Positions 8,804-17,620 of a stretch of DNA of 64,000 nucleotides are shown piece after piece. The position numbers and the translations under genes are program-made. The notes beneath the pieces were generated by a model that saw only the letters and a program-made list of their open reading frames with translations, was not told the DNA's origin and did not search any database. Numbering within the stretch: position 1 is the first letter of the stretch; every line of letters starts with the position of its first letter. This DNA is from Rs1 sp038900335. Lineage in GTDB: Bacteria > Pseudomonadota > Gammaproteobacteria > Pseudomonadales > Balneatricaceae. The DNA lies in the NCBI GenBank assembly GCA_038900335.1, contig JBBMRB010000004.1:223325-287324 (forward strand). Direction: 5' to 3'.

Positions 8804-10033
8804 ATGAATCCTGAAATAATTCTTGGTGTTGTCATGTTTACTGTCGTAGTGCTTGCACTCGTTGCAGTAATTTTGGTGGCACGTTCGAAACTGGTAAGCT
8901 CTGGTGATGTGACGATTAATATTAATCATGATCCAGATAAAAGAGTGACTGTTCCCGCTGGCGGAAAATTGCTGCAAACACTAGCTGAAATGGGAGTATT
9001 TATTCCTTCAGCTTGTGGTGGCGGTGGTACGTGCGCACAGTGTAAATGTCAGGTTGTTTCCGGTGGTGGTTCTATGCTGCCGACAGAGGAATCTCACTTT
9101 ACTATGCGTGAAGCTAAAGAGGGCTGGCGTTTAGCGTGTCAAGTTGCAGTTAAAGAAGATATGGAACTTGACCTTGAAGAGGAAATCTTTGGGGTTAAGA
9201 AATGGGAATGTACGGTTGAATCTAACCCTAACGTGGCAACTTTTATTAAAGAGTTGACCCTTAGAATACCAGATGGAGAAGATGTTGATTTCCGTGCCGG
9301 TGGTTATGTGCAATTAGAATGCCCTGCGCATACTGTCGATTACAAAGACTTTAATATCGAAGAAGAATATCGTGGTGATTGGGATAAGTTTAAAATATGG
9401 GATAACGTTTCTACGGTAACAGAGACGACCATACGCGCTTATTCAATGGCTAACTATCCAGGTGAAAAAGGCATTGTTAAATTTAACATTCGTGTCGCTT
9501 CACCACCACCGGGTAGCACAGGTATTCCACCTGGGATCATGTCGTCTTATGTCTTCAGTCTTAAAGAGGGCGATAAGGTTAATGTCTATGGACCCTTTGG
9601 TGAGTTCTTCGCTAAAGATACTGATGCTGAAATGGTATTTGTCGGTGGCGGTGCTGGTATGGCGCCAATGCGCTCACACATCTTCGATCAGCTTAAGCGT
9701 CTTGGCTCTAAGCGTAAAATGTCTTTTTGGTATGGTGCCCGCTCTCTTAGAGAAGCATTCTATTCAGAAGAATACGATATGCTGGCAGCAGAGAACGAAA
9801 ATTTTGAATGGCATCTCGCTTTATCAGACCCTATGCCTGAAGATAATTGGGAAGGTAAGACCGGCTTTATCCACAATGTATTGTTTGAAAACTATCTAAA
9901 GGATCACGAAGCGCCTGAAGATTGTGAGTATTACATGTGTGGACCGCCAATGATGAACGCAGCGGTTATCAAAATGTTAGAAGATTTAGGTGTTGAGCCT
10001 GAAAATATATTACTCGATGACTTTGGTGGTTAA
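8804..10033 (+). CDS. nqrF: Na+-NQR subunit F (NADH-oxidising)
   Basis: NqrF is the electron-entry subunit. It has an N-terminal membrane anchor (about 3-26), a plant-type [2Fe-2S] ferredoxin domain with CGGGGTCAQC near 70-79 and a later RLACQV cysteine, then an FAD/NADH reductase module. The FAD motif is RAYSMANYP, and the NADH-binding motif is GGGAGMAPMRSH, with CGPPMMN near the end. It is 409 residues and complete. apbE begins five bases after its stop. Confidence 0.98.
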   Translation: MNPEIILGVVMFTVVVLALVAVILVARSKLVSSGDVTININHDPDKRVTVPAGGKLLQTLAEMGVFIPSACGGGGTCAQCKCQVVSGGGSMLPTEESHFTMREAKEGWRLACQVAVKEDMELDLEEEIFGVKKWECTVESNPNVATFIKELTLRIPDGEDVDFRAGGYVQLECPAHTVDYKDFNIEEEYRGDWDKFKIWDNVSTVTETTIRAYSMANYPGEKGIVKFNIRVASPPPGSTGIPPGIMSSYVFSLKEGDKVNVYGPFGEFFAKDTDAEMVFVGGGAGMAPMRSHIFDQLKRLGSKRKMSFWYGARSLREAFYSEEYDMLAAENENFEWHLALSDPMPEDNWEGKTGFIHNVLFENYLKDHEAPEDCEYYMCGPPMMNAAVIKMLEDLGVEPENILLDDFGG

Positions 10034-10038
10034 ACACA

Positions 10039-11097
10039 ATGTTACAGTGTAAAAAAGGCATGTTTATTAGTGCCTCACAACGGCTAGCAGTTTATCTGCT
10101 AGCCGTTTTTGTCGTTTTATCAACGACAATAAGTTCGGCGTTTGCCGAGCAGAAAATGATTGCTATTGACGGTAAAACGATGGGCACCACTTATCATATC
10201 AAGTGGTTTTCAAATGATGTTAATAACCAGTCATCAATACAATTGTTGCAACACAAAATTGACCAGCGATTAGTAGATATTAATCAAGTTATGTCTACAT
10301 ATATAGCAGATTCAGAGCTGTCGCTTTTCAACCAGCAACCAGCGGGAACTGAGCAACAGGTATCGACTGAGTTATATAATATTGTGCTAAAAGCAGAAGA
10401 TATTAGCGAAAAATCAAAGGGCGCCTATGACATTACAGTAGGGCCATTAATTAATTTATGGGGTTTTGGGCCAGATAAGCGGGTTATCAAAGCACCAAGT
10501 GATCAGCAAATAACCGAGATTAGAGCGAGAGTTGGTTACCAAAAATTGCAACTTTTAGCTGATAAGCGCATCAAAAAGAATGCTGATTTATATGTAGACC
10601 TGTCATCGATAGCTAAAGGTTATGCGGTTGATGAAATTGCCAATTTAATTGATAGTACCGGCATTGATGTGTACCTTGTAGAAATTGGTGGTGAGCTAGT
10701 TACCAAAGGGCTTAAACCTGGCCAAGATCCTTGGAAAATAGCCGTTGAAAGCCCAACAGCAGGGCGCAGCGTACAACGTATCGTACGTGTTGATGATGTT
10801 GGCGTGGCAACCTCTGGCGATTACAGAAACTATTTTGAAGAAGATGGTGTCAGATATTCGCATATCATTGATACGACGACAGGTAAGCCGATACGCCATA
10901 ATTTAGCGTCTGTAACGGTGATAGCTGATAATTGTGGTTTGGCTGATGCGCTGGCAACAGCATTTTTGGCAATGGGCTTGGAAAAGTCATATCAGTATGC
11001 AATTGATCATAATATCGATGCTTTCTTTATATCTAAAAGCAGTACCGGATTTGAAGAGAAAGTTACACCTGGTTTTGCAAAGCGTATACTTAATTAA
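10039..11097 (+). CDS. apbE: FAD:protein FMN transferase
   Basis: ApbE transfers FMN from FAD onto Thr residues of NqrB and NqrC in the periplasm. It is 352 residues with an N-terminal export signal (hydrophobic LAVYLLAVFVVL ending near FAEQK) and no lipobox Cys. Family motifs present are MGTTYHIKW, GAYDITVGPLINLWGFG, DLSSIAKGYAVD, EIGGELVTKG and HIIDTTTGKP. A second possible start is the ATG at 10060. The sequence coding for the signal peptide also forms a terminator-like hairpin (listed separately), so expression may be set below that of nqrA-F. Confidence 0.97.
   Translation: MLQCKKGMFISASQRLAVYLLAVFVVLSTTISSAFAEQKMIAIDGKTMGTTYHIKWFSNDVNNQSSIQLLQHKIDQRLVDINQVMSTYIADSELSLFNQQPAGTEQQVSTELYNIVLKAEDISEKSKGAYDITVGPLINLWGFGPDKRVIKAPSDQQITEIRARVGYQKLQLLADKRIKKNADLYVDLSSIAKGYAVDEIANLIDSTGIDVYLVEIGGELVTKGLKPGQDPWKIAVESPTAGRSVQRIVRVDDVGVATSGDYRNYFEEDGVRYSHIIDTTTGKPIRHNLASVTVIADNCGLADALATAFLAMGLEKSYQYAIDHNIDAFFISKSSTGFEEKVTPGFAKRILN
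10079..10110 (+). terminator. terminator-like hairpin inside the apbE signal-peptide region
   Basis: AACGGCTAGCAG (10079-10090) pairs perfectly with CTGCTAGCCGTT (10096-10107) around a TTTAT loop and continues in a run of Ts to 10110. By shape it is an intrinsic terminator or attenuator, sited about 45 bases after the nqrF stop but inside the apbE reading frame. Confidence 0.55.
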
Positions 11098-11188
11098 TTT
11101 AAATTTAAGGTAACAGCTTGTCTAAAAGCTTTTATCTGATGTTAATCAATAATCATACTAAATAAAGATAGTATGTAATGAGGTAGAT

Positions 11189-11428
11189 ATGGGTACTTTT
11201 ATAGCAGTATTAGTGGTTTTGTTAACGGTTGTCGTTGCTATGTCTGTCGGTGTTTTATTAGGGGGTAAACCTATTGCTGGCTCTTGCGGTGGAATGGCTG
11301 CTTTAGGCATGGATACCGCTTGTGATATTTGTGCTGGTGATAAACAAATTTGTGAAGATGAAAATGAAAGAGTGGCACGCGAAGCTAAAGAATCAAAATT
11401 AGCTGATTTAGGTCGTGAGTTAAAATAG
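11189..11428 (+). CDS. nqrM: Na+-NQR maturation protein NqrM
   Basis: This small protein of 79 residues has one N-terminal membrane helix (about 3-25) and four cysteines (Cys33, Cys45, Cys48, Cys55) in SCGG and ACDICAGDKQIC. It matches NqrM (DUF539), which is needed for assembly of the iron centre between NqrD and NqrE. Position directly after apbE is the usual arrangement. The C-terminus is charged and probably cytoplasmic. Confidence 0.95.
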   Translation: MGTFIAVLVVLLTVVVAMSVGVLLGGKPIAGSCGGMAALGMDTACDICAGDKQICEDENERVAREAKESKLADLGRELK

Positions 11429-11575
11429 TATTTATATGTCACTGCATTGCTAATAAGTATCGAAAGTGCACAGATGTAAGTTGACTGTCTATACTATTAA
11501 TAATGATAAGTAACATTTTAATAACAGTGAGAATGTAAGTTCTATACTGATAAAAAATAAACTAAGGGGTGGTTA

Positions 11576-12976
11576 ATGGCTGAGTATGATTATGATGTAG
11601 TAGTTATTGGATCGGGGCCTGCCGGAGAAGGCGCAGCAATGAATGCTGCTAAGCATGGCAAAAAAGTCGCGATTATTGAAGAACAGCAATCTGTTGGGGG
11701 AAACTGCACACATAAAGGGACGATACCATCTAAAGCACTGCGCCATTCTGTTAAGCAAATTGTTGAATTTAATACCAACCCAATGTTCCGTGAAATAGGT
11801 GAGCCGCGTTGGTTCTCGTTTCAAAAAGTACTGCAAAGAGCAGAAAAGGTGATGGCTAACCAAGTTATGCTGCGCACCAACTTTTATGCACGTAACAGAG
11901 TGGATGTGTTTTTTGGTAAAGCTGAATTTAAAGATGCCAAAACACTATTAGTGACAGGCACTGTCAAAGGTGATGAAGTGTTAAGGGCTAAGAATATTGT
12001 CATAGCGACAGGCTCAAGCCCTTATTGCCCTGCCGATATTGATTTTTCCCATGATCGTATATATAACTCTGATTCAATTCTAAAATTAAACCATACACCA
12101 CGTACCATTGTAATATTTGGCGCTGGCGTTATTGGTTGTGAATACGCCTCCATTTTTAGTGGTTTGGGCGTAAAGGTCGATCTAATTGATACCCGTGGAC
12201 GTTTACTGTCTTTCTTAGATGGTGAGATCTCTGATGCGTTGAGTTATCACTTGCGAAACACAGCGGTGAAAATTAGACACAATGAAGATTATCAAAGTGT
12301 GACTGCCGATGATCGTGGTATTACTCTATGCTTGAAATCAGGTAAGAAAATCCGAGCCGATGCCTTCTTATGGTGTAATGGCCGTTCTGGTAATACCGCT
12401 GAACTAGCGCTGGAAAATGCAGGTTTAAAAGCGAATAGCCGTGGGCAGTTAGAGGTTGATGATCGTTATCGAACCTCAGTCGATGGTATTTCAGCTGTCG
12501 GTGATGTCATTGGTTGGCCAAGCTTAGCGTCTGCTGCTATTGACCAAGGCAGATCAACCGCTGCGGATATTATTGGCAATAATGATTTCCGTTATATTGA
12601 TGAAGTACCGACAGGTATTTACACTATTCCCGAAATTAGTTCTATTGGTAAAACCGAGGAAGAGTTGACAACAGAGTGTATTGCTTACGAAGTTGGCCAA
12701 GCTTTTTTCAAAGATACAGCCCGTGCTCAAATCACCAGTCAGCCTGTTGGTATGCTAAAAATATTATTTGATCCAGAATCACTTAAGATACTAGGCATTC
12801 ACTGTTTTGGTGACCAAGCGTCAGAAATTATACATATTGGTCAAGCCATCATGCGTCAAAAGGATGAAGGTAATACATTGGCATATTTTGTTAGTACCAC
12901 GTTTAATTACCCGACAATGGCCGAGGCATATCGTGTTGCTGCTATTGCTGGTTTAAACAGAATACAGCACTTGTAA
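11576..12976 (+). CDS. sthA: soluble pyridine nucleotide transhydrogenase
   Basis: This FAD enzyme interconverts NADPH/NAD+ and NADP+/NADH in the cytosol. It is 466 residues, the same as E. coli SthA. An N-terminal Rossmann motif reads VIGSGPAGEGAA. GGNCTHKGTIPSKALRH shows that the redox-active disulphide of related lipoamide dehydrogenases is missing (CTHKGT in place of CxxxxC), which is diagnostic of SthA. A second NAD-binding motif GAGVIGCEYASIF lies near 180-192. AAGGGGTGG precedes the ATG. It follows nqrM at about 150 bases and is probably a separate transcription unit. Confidence 0.96.
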   Translation: MAEYDYDVVVIGSGPAGEGAAMNAAKHGKKVAIIEEQQSVGGNCTHKGTIPSKALRHSVKQIVEFNTNPMFREIGEPRWFSFQKVLQRAEKVMANQVMLRTNFYARNRVDVFFGKAEFKDAKTLLVTGTVKGDEVLRAKNIVIATGSSPYCPADIDFSHDRIYNSDSILKLNHTPRTIVIFGAGVIGCEYASIFSGLGVKVDLIDTRGRLLSFLDGEISDALSYHLRNTAVKIRHNEDYQSVTADDRGITLCLKSGKKIRADAFLWCNGRSGNTAELALENAGLKANSRGQLEVDDRYRTSVDGISAVGDVIGWPSLASAAIDQGRSTAADIIGNNDFRYIDEVPTGIYTIPEISSIGKTEEELTTECIAYEVGQAFFKDTARAQITSQPVGMLKILFDPESLKILGIHCFGDQASEIIHIGQAIMRQKDEGNTLAYFVSTTFNYPTMAEAYRVAAIAGLNRIQHL

Positions 12977-12983
12977 CACCAGC

Positions 12984-13030
12984 TGTTTATATAGCTTGTC
13001 ATGGTGATAGGCTATATAAACACTCTTTTT
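12984..13030 (+). terminator. terminator after sthA
   Basis: TGTTTATATAGC (12984-12995) pairs with GCTATATAAACA (13011-13022), followed by CTC and five Ts. It sits between sthA and the convergent gene at 13042. Confidence 0.65.
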
Positions 13031-13041
13031 ATGTTAGCGTG

Positions 13042-13377
13042 TTAGTTTTTATCTTTACCTTTTTCATCATCTTTATAAAAACCATCTTCATAGTAAATCC
13101 CTTTTATATCTAACTTCTTTTCGACCCATCGATTGAAACGGCTCCAAATAAAAAATGCAGGGGTCATACCAATGGCTATCCCTAACATTAAGCCTGCTCC
13201 TTGATATTGTTGTGCTGTAAGCTCACTAAAATACTCAAAAAAACCATAAGAATTTAATAGATAATACCAAGTAATCAAAAAAGCAAAGGCGATAGCAGTG
13301 GCAAGATGATGAAGGTGACTCTTATTCAAAATGTTTCCTTTTAAAAAAATTGATAATGATAAATAACTGATAATCAT
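13042..13377 (-). CDS. small membrane protein of unknown function
   Basis: I do not recognise a family. The protein has two clear hydrophobic segments (TAIAFAFLITWYYLL and YQGAGLMLGIAIGMTPAFFI) and ends in a charged tail (DGFYKDDEKGKDKN). The frame can start at the ATG at 13377, but a TTG at 13329 has a much better ribosome-binding site (AAAGGAAA), which would give a 95-residue product beginning MNKSHLHHL. It converges on sthA. Confidence 0.6.
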   Translation of the reverse strand: MIISYLSLSIFLKGNILNKSHLHHLATAIAFAFLITWYYLLNSYGFFEYFSELTAQQYQGAGLMLGIAIGMTPAFFIWSRFNRWVEKKLDIKGIYYEDGFYKDDEKGKDKN

Positions 13378-13626
13378 AACATGCTGATATCCATAGCGCG
13401 CTATAACAAATCTCTATTTAACTTCAATAATGCCTGTTTAAAATAATAATAATTTTAGCCGATCTAATTGATGCGATGCCTGAAACTTAGCTTGCAAGAG
13501 TGAAAATTCGCGAGTAAGGTGGTCTATAATAATTAAGTTAAATATTTTTTAAGCCATTAATTTAATTCAAGATAAGTAATAAATTAACGATTTTAACTAA
13601 GATCAAATAATAACAAGGATATAAAT

Positions 13627-13884
13627 ATGAAAATAAATGATTTGCTAGTTAATGAATTAACATTATTGTCCCAATTTAAGTCCCAAACAGCATTAGAAGG
13701 TATAAAAGTACACGCCAATGCCAGCCAAGATATGGTGGATGCAGCAAGCCGGCTGTTTGAGAAAAACTTAATTACCAAAAATGATGGCGGCTATCTAACT
13801 GATTTAGGTAAAGAGGCAGCTGAAAACTTAGACAGCCTGATGAGTATATTGACCACGCCTAGTAATTTGGATACCTCCCACTAA
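13627..13884 (+). CDS. TIGR02647-family protein
   Basis: This 85-residue protein has the family pattern NELTLLSQF, EGIKVHANAS, a helical AASRLFEKNLI and GGYLTDLGKEAAE. The layout looks like a small winged-helix-like domain, but no function is established. AAGGAT precedes the ATG. Its stop overlaps the ATG of the YaeQ gene by one base, so the two are coupled. Confidence 0.85.
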   Translation: MKINDLLVNELTLLSQFKSQTALEGIKVHANASQDMVDAASRLFEKNLITKNDGGYLTDLGKEAAENLDSLMSILTTPSNLDTSH

Positions 13885-14417
13885 TGGCTTTAAAACCGAC
13901 ATTATATAAAGTAGATTTACAACTTGTTGATACAGACAGGGATGTTTATGAAAACTGTAAATTTACCTTAACCCAACATCCATCAGAAACACAGACCAGA
14001 ATGATGGTGCGGCTGATGGTGTTTGGTTTAAATTACCATCCAAACTTAAAATTTACCAAAGGGTTATCTAGTCAGGATGAGCCAGATATTTGGCAGGTCT
14101 CTGATAATCTTGAAATAGATCGTTGGATAGAAGTAGGCCAAGCAAGCCCAGAGCGAATGAGAAAAGGCATTAGCCGCTCTAGAGATGTCTGTCTGTATGC
14201 TTATGGCAGCGATGCGGATGTCTGGTGGCAAAAAAATAGTGAAGCCTATACAGCATTACCAAAAATGAGTGTGTATCAATTCGACCATCAACAACTTGCT
14301 AGTTTAACGCAGTTAGCACAGAGGAAAATGGCATTAACGTTAACGATTAGCAGTGGTGAGTTGTTCATTAACTGCGGTGACGATAATGTCCATTTAGCGT
14401 TAATAAAACTGCTATAA
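13884..14417 (+). CDS. yaeQ: YaeQ-family protein
   Basis: This 177-residue protein starts MALKPTLYKVDLQLVDTDR, contains MMVRLMVFGL, DEPDIWQ and DRWIEVGQASPERMRKG, and ends with a beta-rich segment. It matches YaeQ (about 180 residues), a family with a PD-(D/E)XK nuclease-like fold whose biochemical role is not settled. The Asp and Glu of DEPD and EVG are the likely fold-defining acidic positions. It overlaps the TIGR02647 gene. Confidence 0.9.
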   Translation: MALKPTLYKVDLQLVDTDRDVYENCKFTLTQHPSETQTRMMVRLMVFGLNYHPNLKFTKGLSSQDEPDIWQVSDNLEIDRWIEVGQASPERMRKGISRSRDVCLYAYGSDADVWWQKNSEAYTALPKMSVYQFDHQQLASLTQLAQRKMALTLTISSGELFINCGDDNVHLALIKLL

Positions 14418-14441
14418 CCGCTAGATTATTGCTCGAAGTCG

Positions 14442-14999
14442 CTATACTGTGATTTGCTGATGTGGGCTGCTAACGAGTAAGCCCATCAAATCATTTTGAC
14501 TGATAATACCAACAAGTAAATACTTTTCATCGACCACGGCTAATGCAGTATTTTTAAACTTTATGAATAACGTGGCGATATCTCTTACTAACGCTGAGCT
14601 AGACACTGCGCTGAAGTCCTCTTGTAATAAGCAGCTAATAGTTGAGCCTGCCAAATTTTTATCTTTAATTAATTGGTTGTAATGCACAACCGCTAATGGC
14701 TTTTGTTCGTCATTGACCACAACTAAGTGTGAGAAATCTTGATTGTTAAGTATTGTGATGGCTTGCTCAATAGATGTTTGCGGTGTACAAGTTACCACCG
14801 ATGTGCTCATTACATGAGATGCTCTTAATCGTCTGCGATTATCAGTACTATCCTTATTGTCAATATAACCTCGGGCTTTACTGTTATGAGCTACACTAGG
14901 TAGATGTTCAGGCTGTTTTGAGCTTGTATATAATGCAATGTGCTGTTCTATATTGCAATTTGATACGACCTTTCCATTTTGGAAAATAACGAATGACAT
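14442..14999 (-). CDS. CBS-domain protein, paralogue 1
   Basis: This is a 185-residue protein with two CBS motifs in its C-terminal two-thirds (VMSTSVVTCTPQTSIEQAI, then DFSAVSSSALVRDIATLF and LLVGIISQNDLMGLL). CBS pairs usually bind adenine nucleotides and regulate a partner. The N-terminal 65 residues are polar and have no recognisable domain; it begins MSFVIFQNGKVVS. It is closely related in layout to the next gene upstream on the same strand. No partner enzyme or channel is encoded beside it. Confidence 0.85.
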   Translation of the reverse strand: MSFVIFQNGKVVSNCNIEQHIALYTSSKQPEHLPSVAHNSKARGYIDNKDSTDNRRRLRASHVMSTSVVTCTPQTSIEQAITILNNQDFSHLVVVNDEQKPLAVVHYNQLIKDKNLAGSTISCLLQEDFSAVSSSALVRDIATLFIKFKNTALAVVDEKYLLVGIISQNDLMGLLVSSPHQQITV

Positions 15000-15061
15000 A
15001 AAACATTTTCCTATCTAGGGTCATTAAATCAATCAGATGATTACATCGACCGTTTTTAAGT

Positions 15062-15643
15062 TTAACTATTGACGTCTCTTTGAGAGCTGACTAATAATTT
15101 AAGTAAATCACTGCGACTAACAATACCTGTGACTTGATTTTCGTCATTGACAACACAAAAAACAGACGTTTTATTTTTAATAAAATGTAGTGCAATTTCT
15201 CTGACGAGGGTTTTTTCTGAAATCGCTAAAGCTATTGGCTCTAAAATATTTTGAATAAAGCTAGTTTCTGGAAATTCTGATTTTTGAATTTCTTTTAATC
15301 CTAAAACGCCCACTGGTGATTTATTTTTATTAATAACAACTAGCTTAGTGAGCTGATGCTTTTGCATTAACAACTTTGCTTTAATCACCAGTTCATGTGA
15401 CATAACACTAATGACTGGTTTTGACATAATAACCGCAGCGGTTAATAAGCGTCTGTTTTGTAATGTATCTAAATCGCTGTTATCAATAATATGCTGTTGA
15501 TTTGGCGAGTGTGTGTCGTTGCTGTGTTGTTTTACTTGGGATAATAGCGGTTTTTTCTCGTGTCTATTTTGATCAAAGTTATAAGCTTTTTGATTCGCGC
15601 TGATGATAGAGGAGATACCATTATTAAAAACAAATAGTGTCAT
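15062..15643 (-). CDS. CBS-domain protein, paralogue 2
   Basis: This is a 193-residue protein with a Bateman-type pair of CBS motifs (VIMSKPVISVMSHELVIKAK and TLVREIALHFIKNKTSVFCV followed by VTGIVSRSDLLKLLVSSQ). The start, MTLFVFNNGISSI, resembles MSFVIFQNGKVVS of the adjacent paralogue, and both C-termini end in LLVSS plus a short tail. The two genes, 62 bases apart, therefore look like a diverged tandem duplication. It would be transcribed first. Ligand and partner are unknown. Confidence 0.85.
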   Translation of the reverse strand: MTLFVFNNGISSIISANQKAYNFDQNRHEKKPLLSQVKQHSNDTHSPNQQHIIDNSDLDTLQNRRLLTAAVIMSKPVISVMSHELVIKAKLLMQKHQLTKLVVINKNKSPVGVLGLKEIQKSEFPETSFIQNILEPIALAISEKTLVREIALHFIKNKTSVFCVVNDENQVTGIVSRSDLLKLLVSSQRDVNS

Positions 15644-16040
15644 TTATGATCCGGTTATTGGGCGTTAAATTGTTACGCTATTAAAAGTAAAAAGTTACTT
15701 TGATATCTGTATCACAGTCTCTATATTTGTTAGTTAACAAGGCTATTGAATTGTAATACAGCATTATTCATATGAATTTAATCTTAACCATAGCGCTGTT
15801 AAAAAGATACGTTAATGCTTTTCCTTTTTTAAACGCTTGTTTAATATTGTTAATTTTGAGTTCATATCGCCCTGTGTGATTGATTATTAAAGGGTTGATA
15901 AAAAGCTAAGAAAAATGATTAAATTTTTTTATCTATTTGCAATGTTTAACAATTGCTGTTTATTCGTTTTAAAAATAGGTTATTGTGATACTTTCTGGCA
16001 TCATTTTGACCAAATCGTTTATCAATATATATAGGTTATT
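15644..16040. other. gene-free stretch upstream of dacB
   Basis: This divergent intergenic region of about 400 bases is very AT-rich. It must contain promoters for the CBS genes and dacB. I see no repeat, RNA gene or convincing terminator. A TTGACC at 16006-16011 lies close to dacB, but the spacing to TATATA would make a nearly leaderless transcript, so I do not call it a promoter. Confidence 0.4.
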
Positions 16041-17243
16041 ATGCTAAGGCTGCAAGTTAAAAAGTGGGCTATTTTTACTGTCCTAATGAATGTTGTTATA
16101 TCAGCGCAAGCAGTTGAGCTTAAACATTATAAGGATAAAATAAACAGCCTATCTCAGGCGTCATTAGTATTAAAGAAAAGCAATGCTAGCGATGAAATAA
16201 AGATCCATTCAAACAAGCTGTTAGTGCCGGCCTCTACGCTTAAAATTGTCACAGCGTATCTAGCCATTAAACGCTGGGGTTTGGCTCATCGTTTTCACAC
16301 TGATTTTTATGTTAGCCAAAATACACTGTGGATTAAAGGCTACGGCGATCCGTATATTACATCTGAAGAAATCGCCTTAATGAGTGAGCAGATAAAAGCG
16401 TTGGGGCTGATTAACATTGAAAGAATTGCTATAGATAATAGTTTCTTCCCAGAATTACGTTTAAATGGCCGCGGTAGCAGCGATAACCCTTATGATGCCG
16501 GTAATGCTGCCGTTGTCGTCAACTTTAATACCGCATATATACAAAAAAAAGCAGGAAAATTAAGCACTGCTGAAAAACAGACTCCGTTAACGCCATTGGC
16601 AATTGAGCTGGCCAATGATTTAGGTCGCGGTTTTAGAAAAGGCAGTAAGAGAATATCGCTACCGGGGGGGCGTGATCAATCAGCAAGATATTTTGGTGAG
16701 GTGTTCTCAAGTCTTCATTTTGGCAAAAATCTTGACGTCAGCATAAGCCAGGTGCCTGTTGATGCTAAGCTAGTTTATCGACACTTTAACTCAAAAGAGC
16801 TTAAAGAGTTATTAACGGCGATGCTTAAATATTCTAATAATTTCATTGCCAATCAGCTGTTTTTATTAATGCCTGAACGCGATGAATCACAAACCATGGT
16901 CAATGTGGTTGATGCGCAAAAAAACTATATCCAAGCGTTAGAAAAAGAGTTCTCTTTTAAGGGCATTAATATAGTAGATGGCGCTGGGCTCTCTCGATTA
17001 AACAAAATTAGCGCCCAACAGCTGACGCAAATACTGCAACAGTTCAAACCTTGGATAGAGCTATTACCACAGCGTTATGAGGGGATAAAGGCGAAAACCG
17101 GAACATTATCAGATAACCATTCACTCGCTGGCTTTATACTCAATAAAGAGGGGAATTGGCAGGCGTTTGCATTATTGATTAATAAAAGTATGCCAGCTAA
17201 TTATCGTTACCAACTAGCGAAAGAGTTATTGGATAAATCCTAA
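16041..17243 (+). CDS. dacB: PBP4-type D-alanyl-D-alanine carboxypeptidase (peptidase S13)
   Basis: This is a periplasmic penicillin-binding protein predicted to trim or cleave peptidoglycan peptides. It has an N-terminal signal peptide (AIFTVLMNVVISAQA). The three active-site motifs are SxxK with Ser65-Thr-Leu-Lys68 in PASTLKIV, SxN as KYSNNFIANQ near residues 266-275, and KTG as IKAKTGTLSDN near 352-362. At 400 residues it is shorter than E. coli PBP4 (477), the missing part lying in the large insertion between SxxK and SxN. The gene symbol is by family and the exact paralogue is uncertain. Confidence 0.85.
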   Translation: MLRLQVKKWAIFTVLMNVVISAQAVELKHYKDKINSLSQASLVLKKSNASDEIKIHSNKLLVPASTLKIVTAYLAIKRWGLAHRFHTDFYVSQNTLWIKGYGDPYITSEEIALMSEQIKALGLINIERIAIDNSFFPELRLNGRGSSDNPYDAGNAAVVVNFNTAYIQKKAGKLSTAEKQTPLTPLAIELANDLGRGFRKGSKRISLPGGRDQSARYFGEVFSSLHFGKNLDVSISQVPVDAKLVYRHFNSKELKELLTAMLKYSNNFIANQLFLLMPERDESQTMVNVVDAQKNYIQALEKEFSFKGINIVDGAGLSRLNKISAQQLTQILQQFKPWIELLPQRYEGIKAKTGTLSDNHSLAGFILNKEGNWQAFALLINKSMPANYRYQLAKELLDKS

Positions 17244-17385
17244 GGGTTTATCCATAATGACAATCAGAGAGCAGCAGTAATGTGATTTTAGTTACGTATG
17301 ATTTTTTAAGTGTCGCAGCCTAACTCAATTACTAAAGCTGGTTTTTAAAGATAGGTAATGTTTAATATTTTTACTAGGTATCCAT

Positions 17386-17580
17386 ATGTCTCGTTTGTTT
17401 ATTGCCGAAAAGCCCAGCCTTGCGAGAGCAGCTGCCACCTTGGCAAGCCCGCAAAAAAAAGATCTAGGCTTGATTCGCTGTGCAAATAGGGATGCAGAGA
17501 CTGGGTGTGTTGGCCATTTACATGAACAAGTTGAACCCGATGCTAAGGATGCAAAATACAAGCGTTGGAACAAGGGCTAA
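17386..17580 (+). pseudogene. truncated topB fragment (N-terminal remnant)
   Basis: This 64-codon frame begins MSRLFIAEKPSLARAAATL and ends after YKRWNKG. It lines up with the first 60 or so residues of the intact TopB just downstream: IAEKPS, then the GHL-EQ-EP segment, then the YK-W block. The match stops at a premature TAA at 17578-17580. The core WCIGHL has become GCVGHL. It therefore looks like what is left of an older or second topoisomerase III gene, and it is too short to be functional. Its sequence is not close enough to the neighbour to be a recent partial copy. Confidence 0.75.
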
Positions 17581-17620
17581 GTACGTTCAAAGTGATAGAT
17601 ATTAGCCAGGAAAAAAATAA

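Noticed and set aside
17231..17253. Inverted repeat GGATAAA-TCCTAAGGG-TTTATCC at the end of dacB as a terminator
   Set aside because: No T-run follows and the stem is only 7 bp with a weak A/T core, so I did not annotate it as a terminator.
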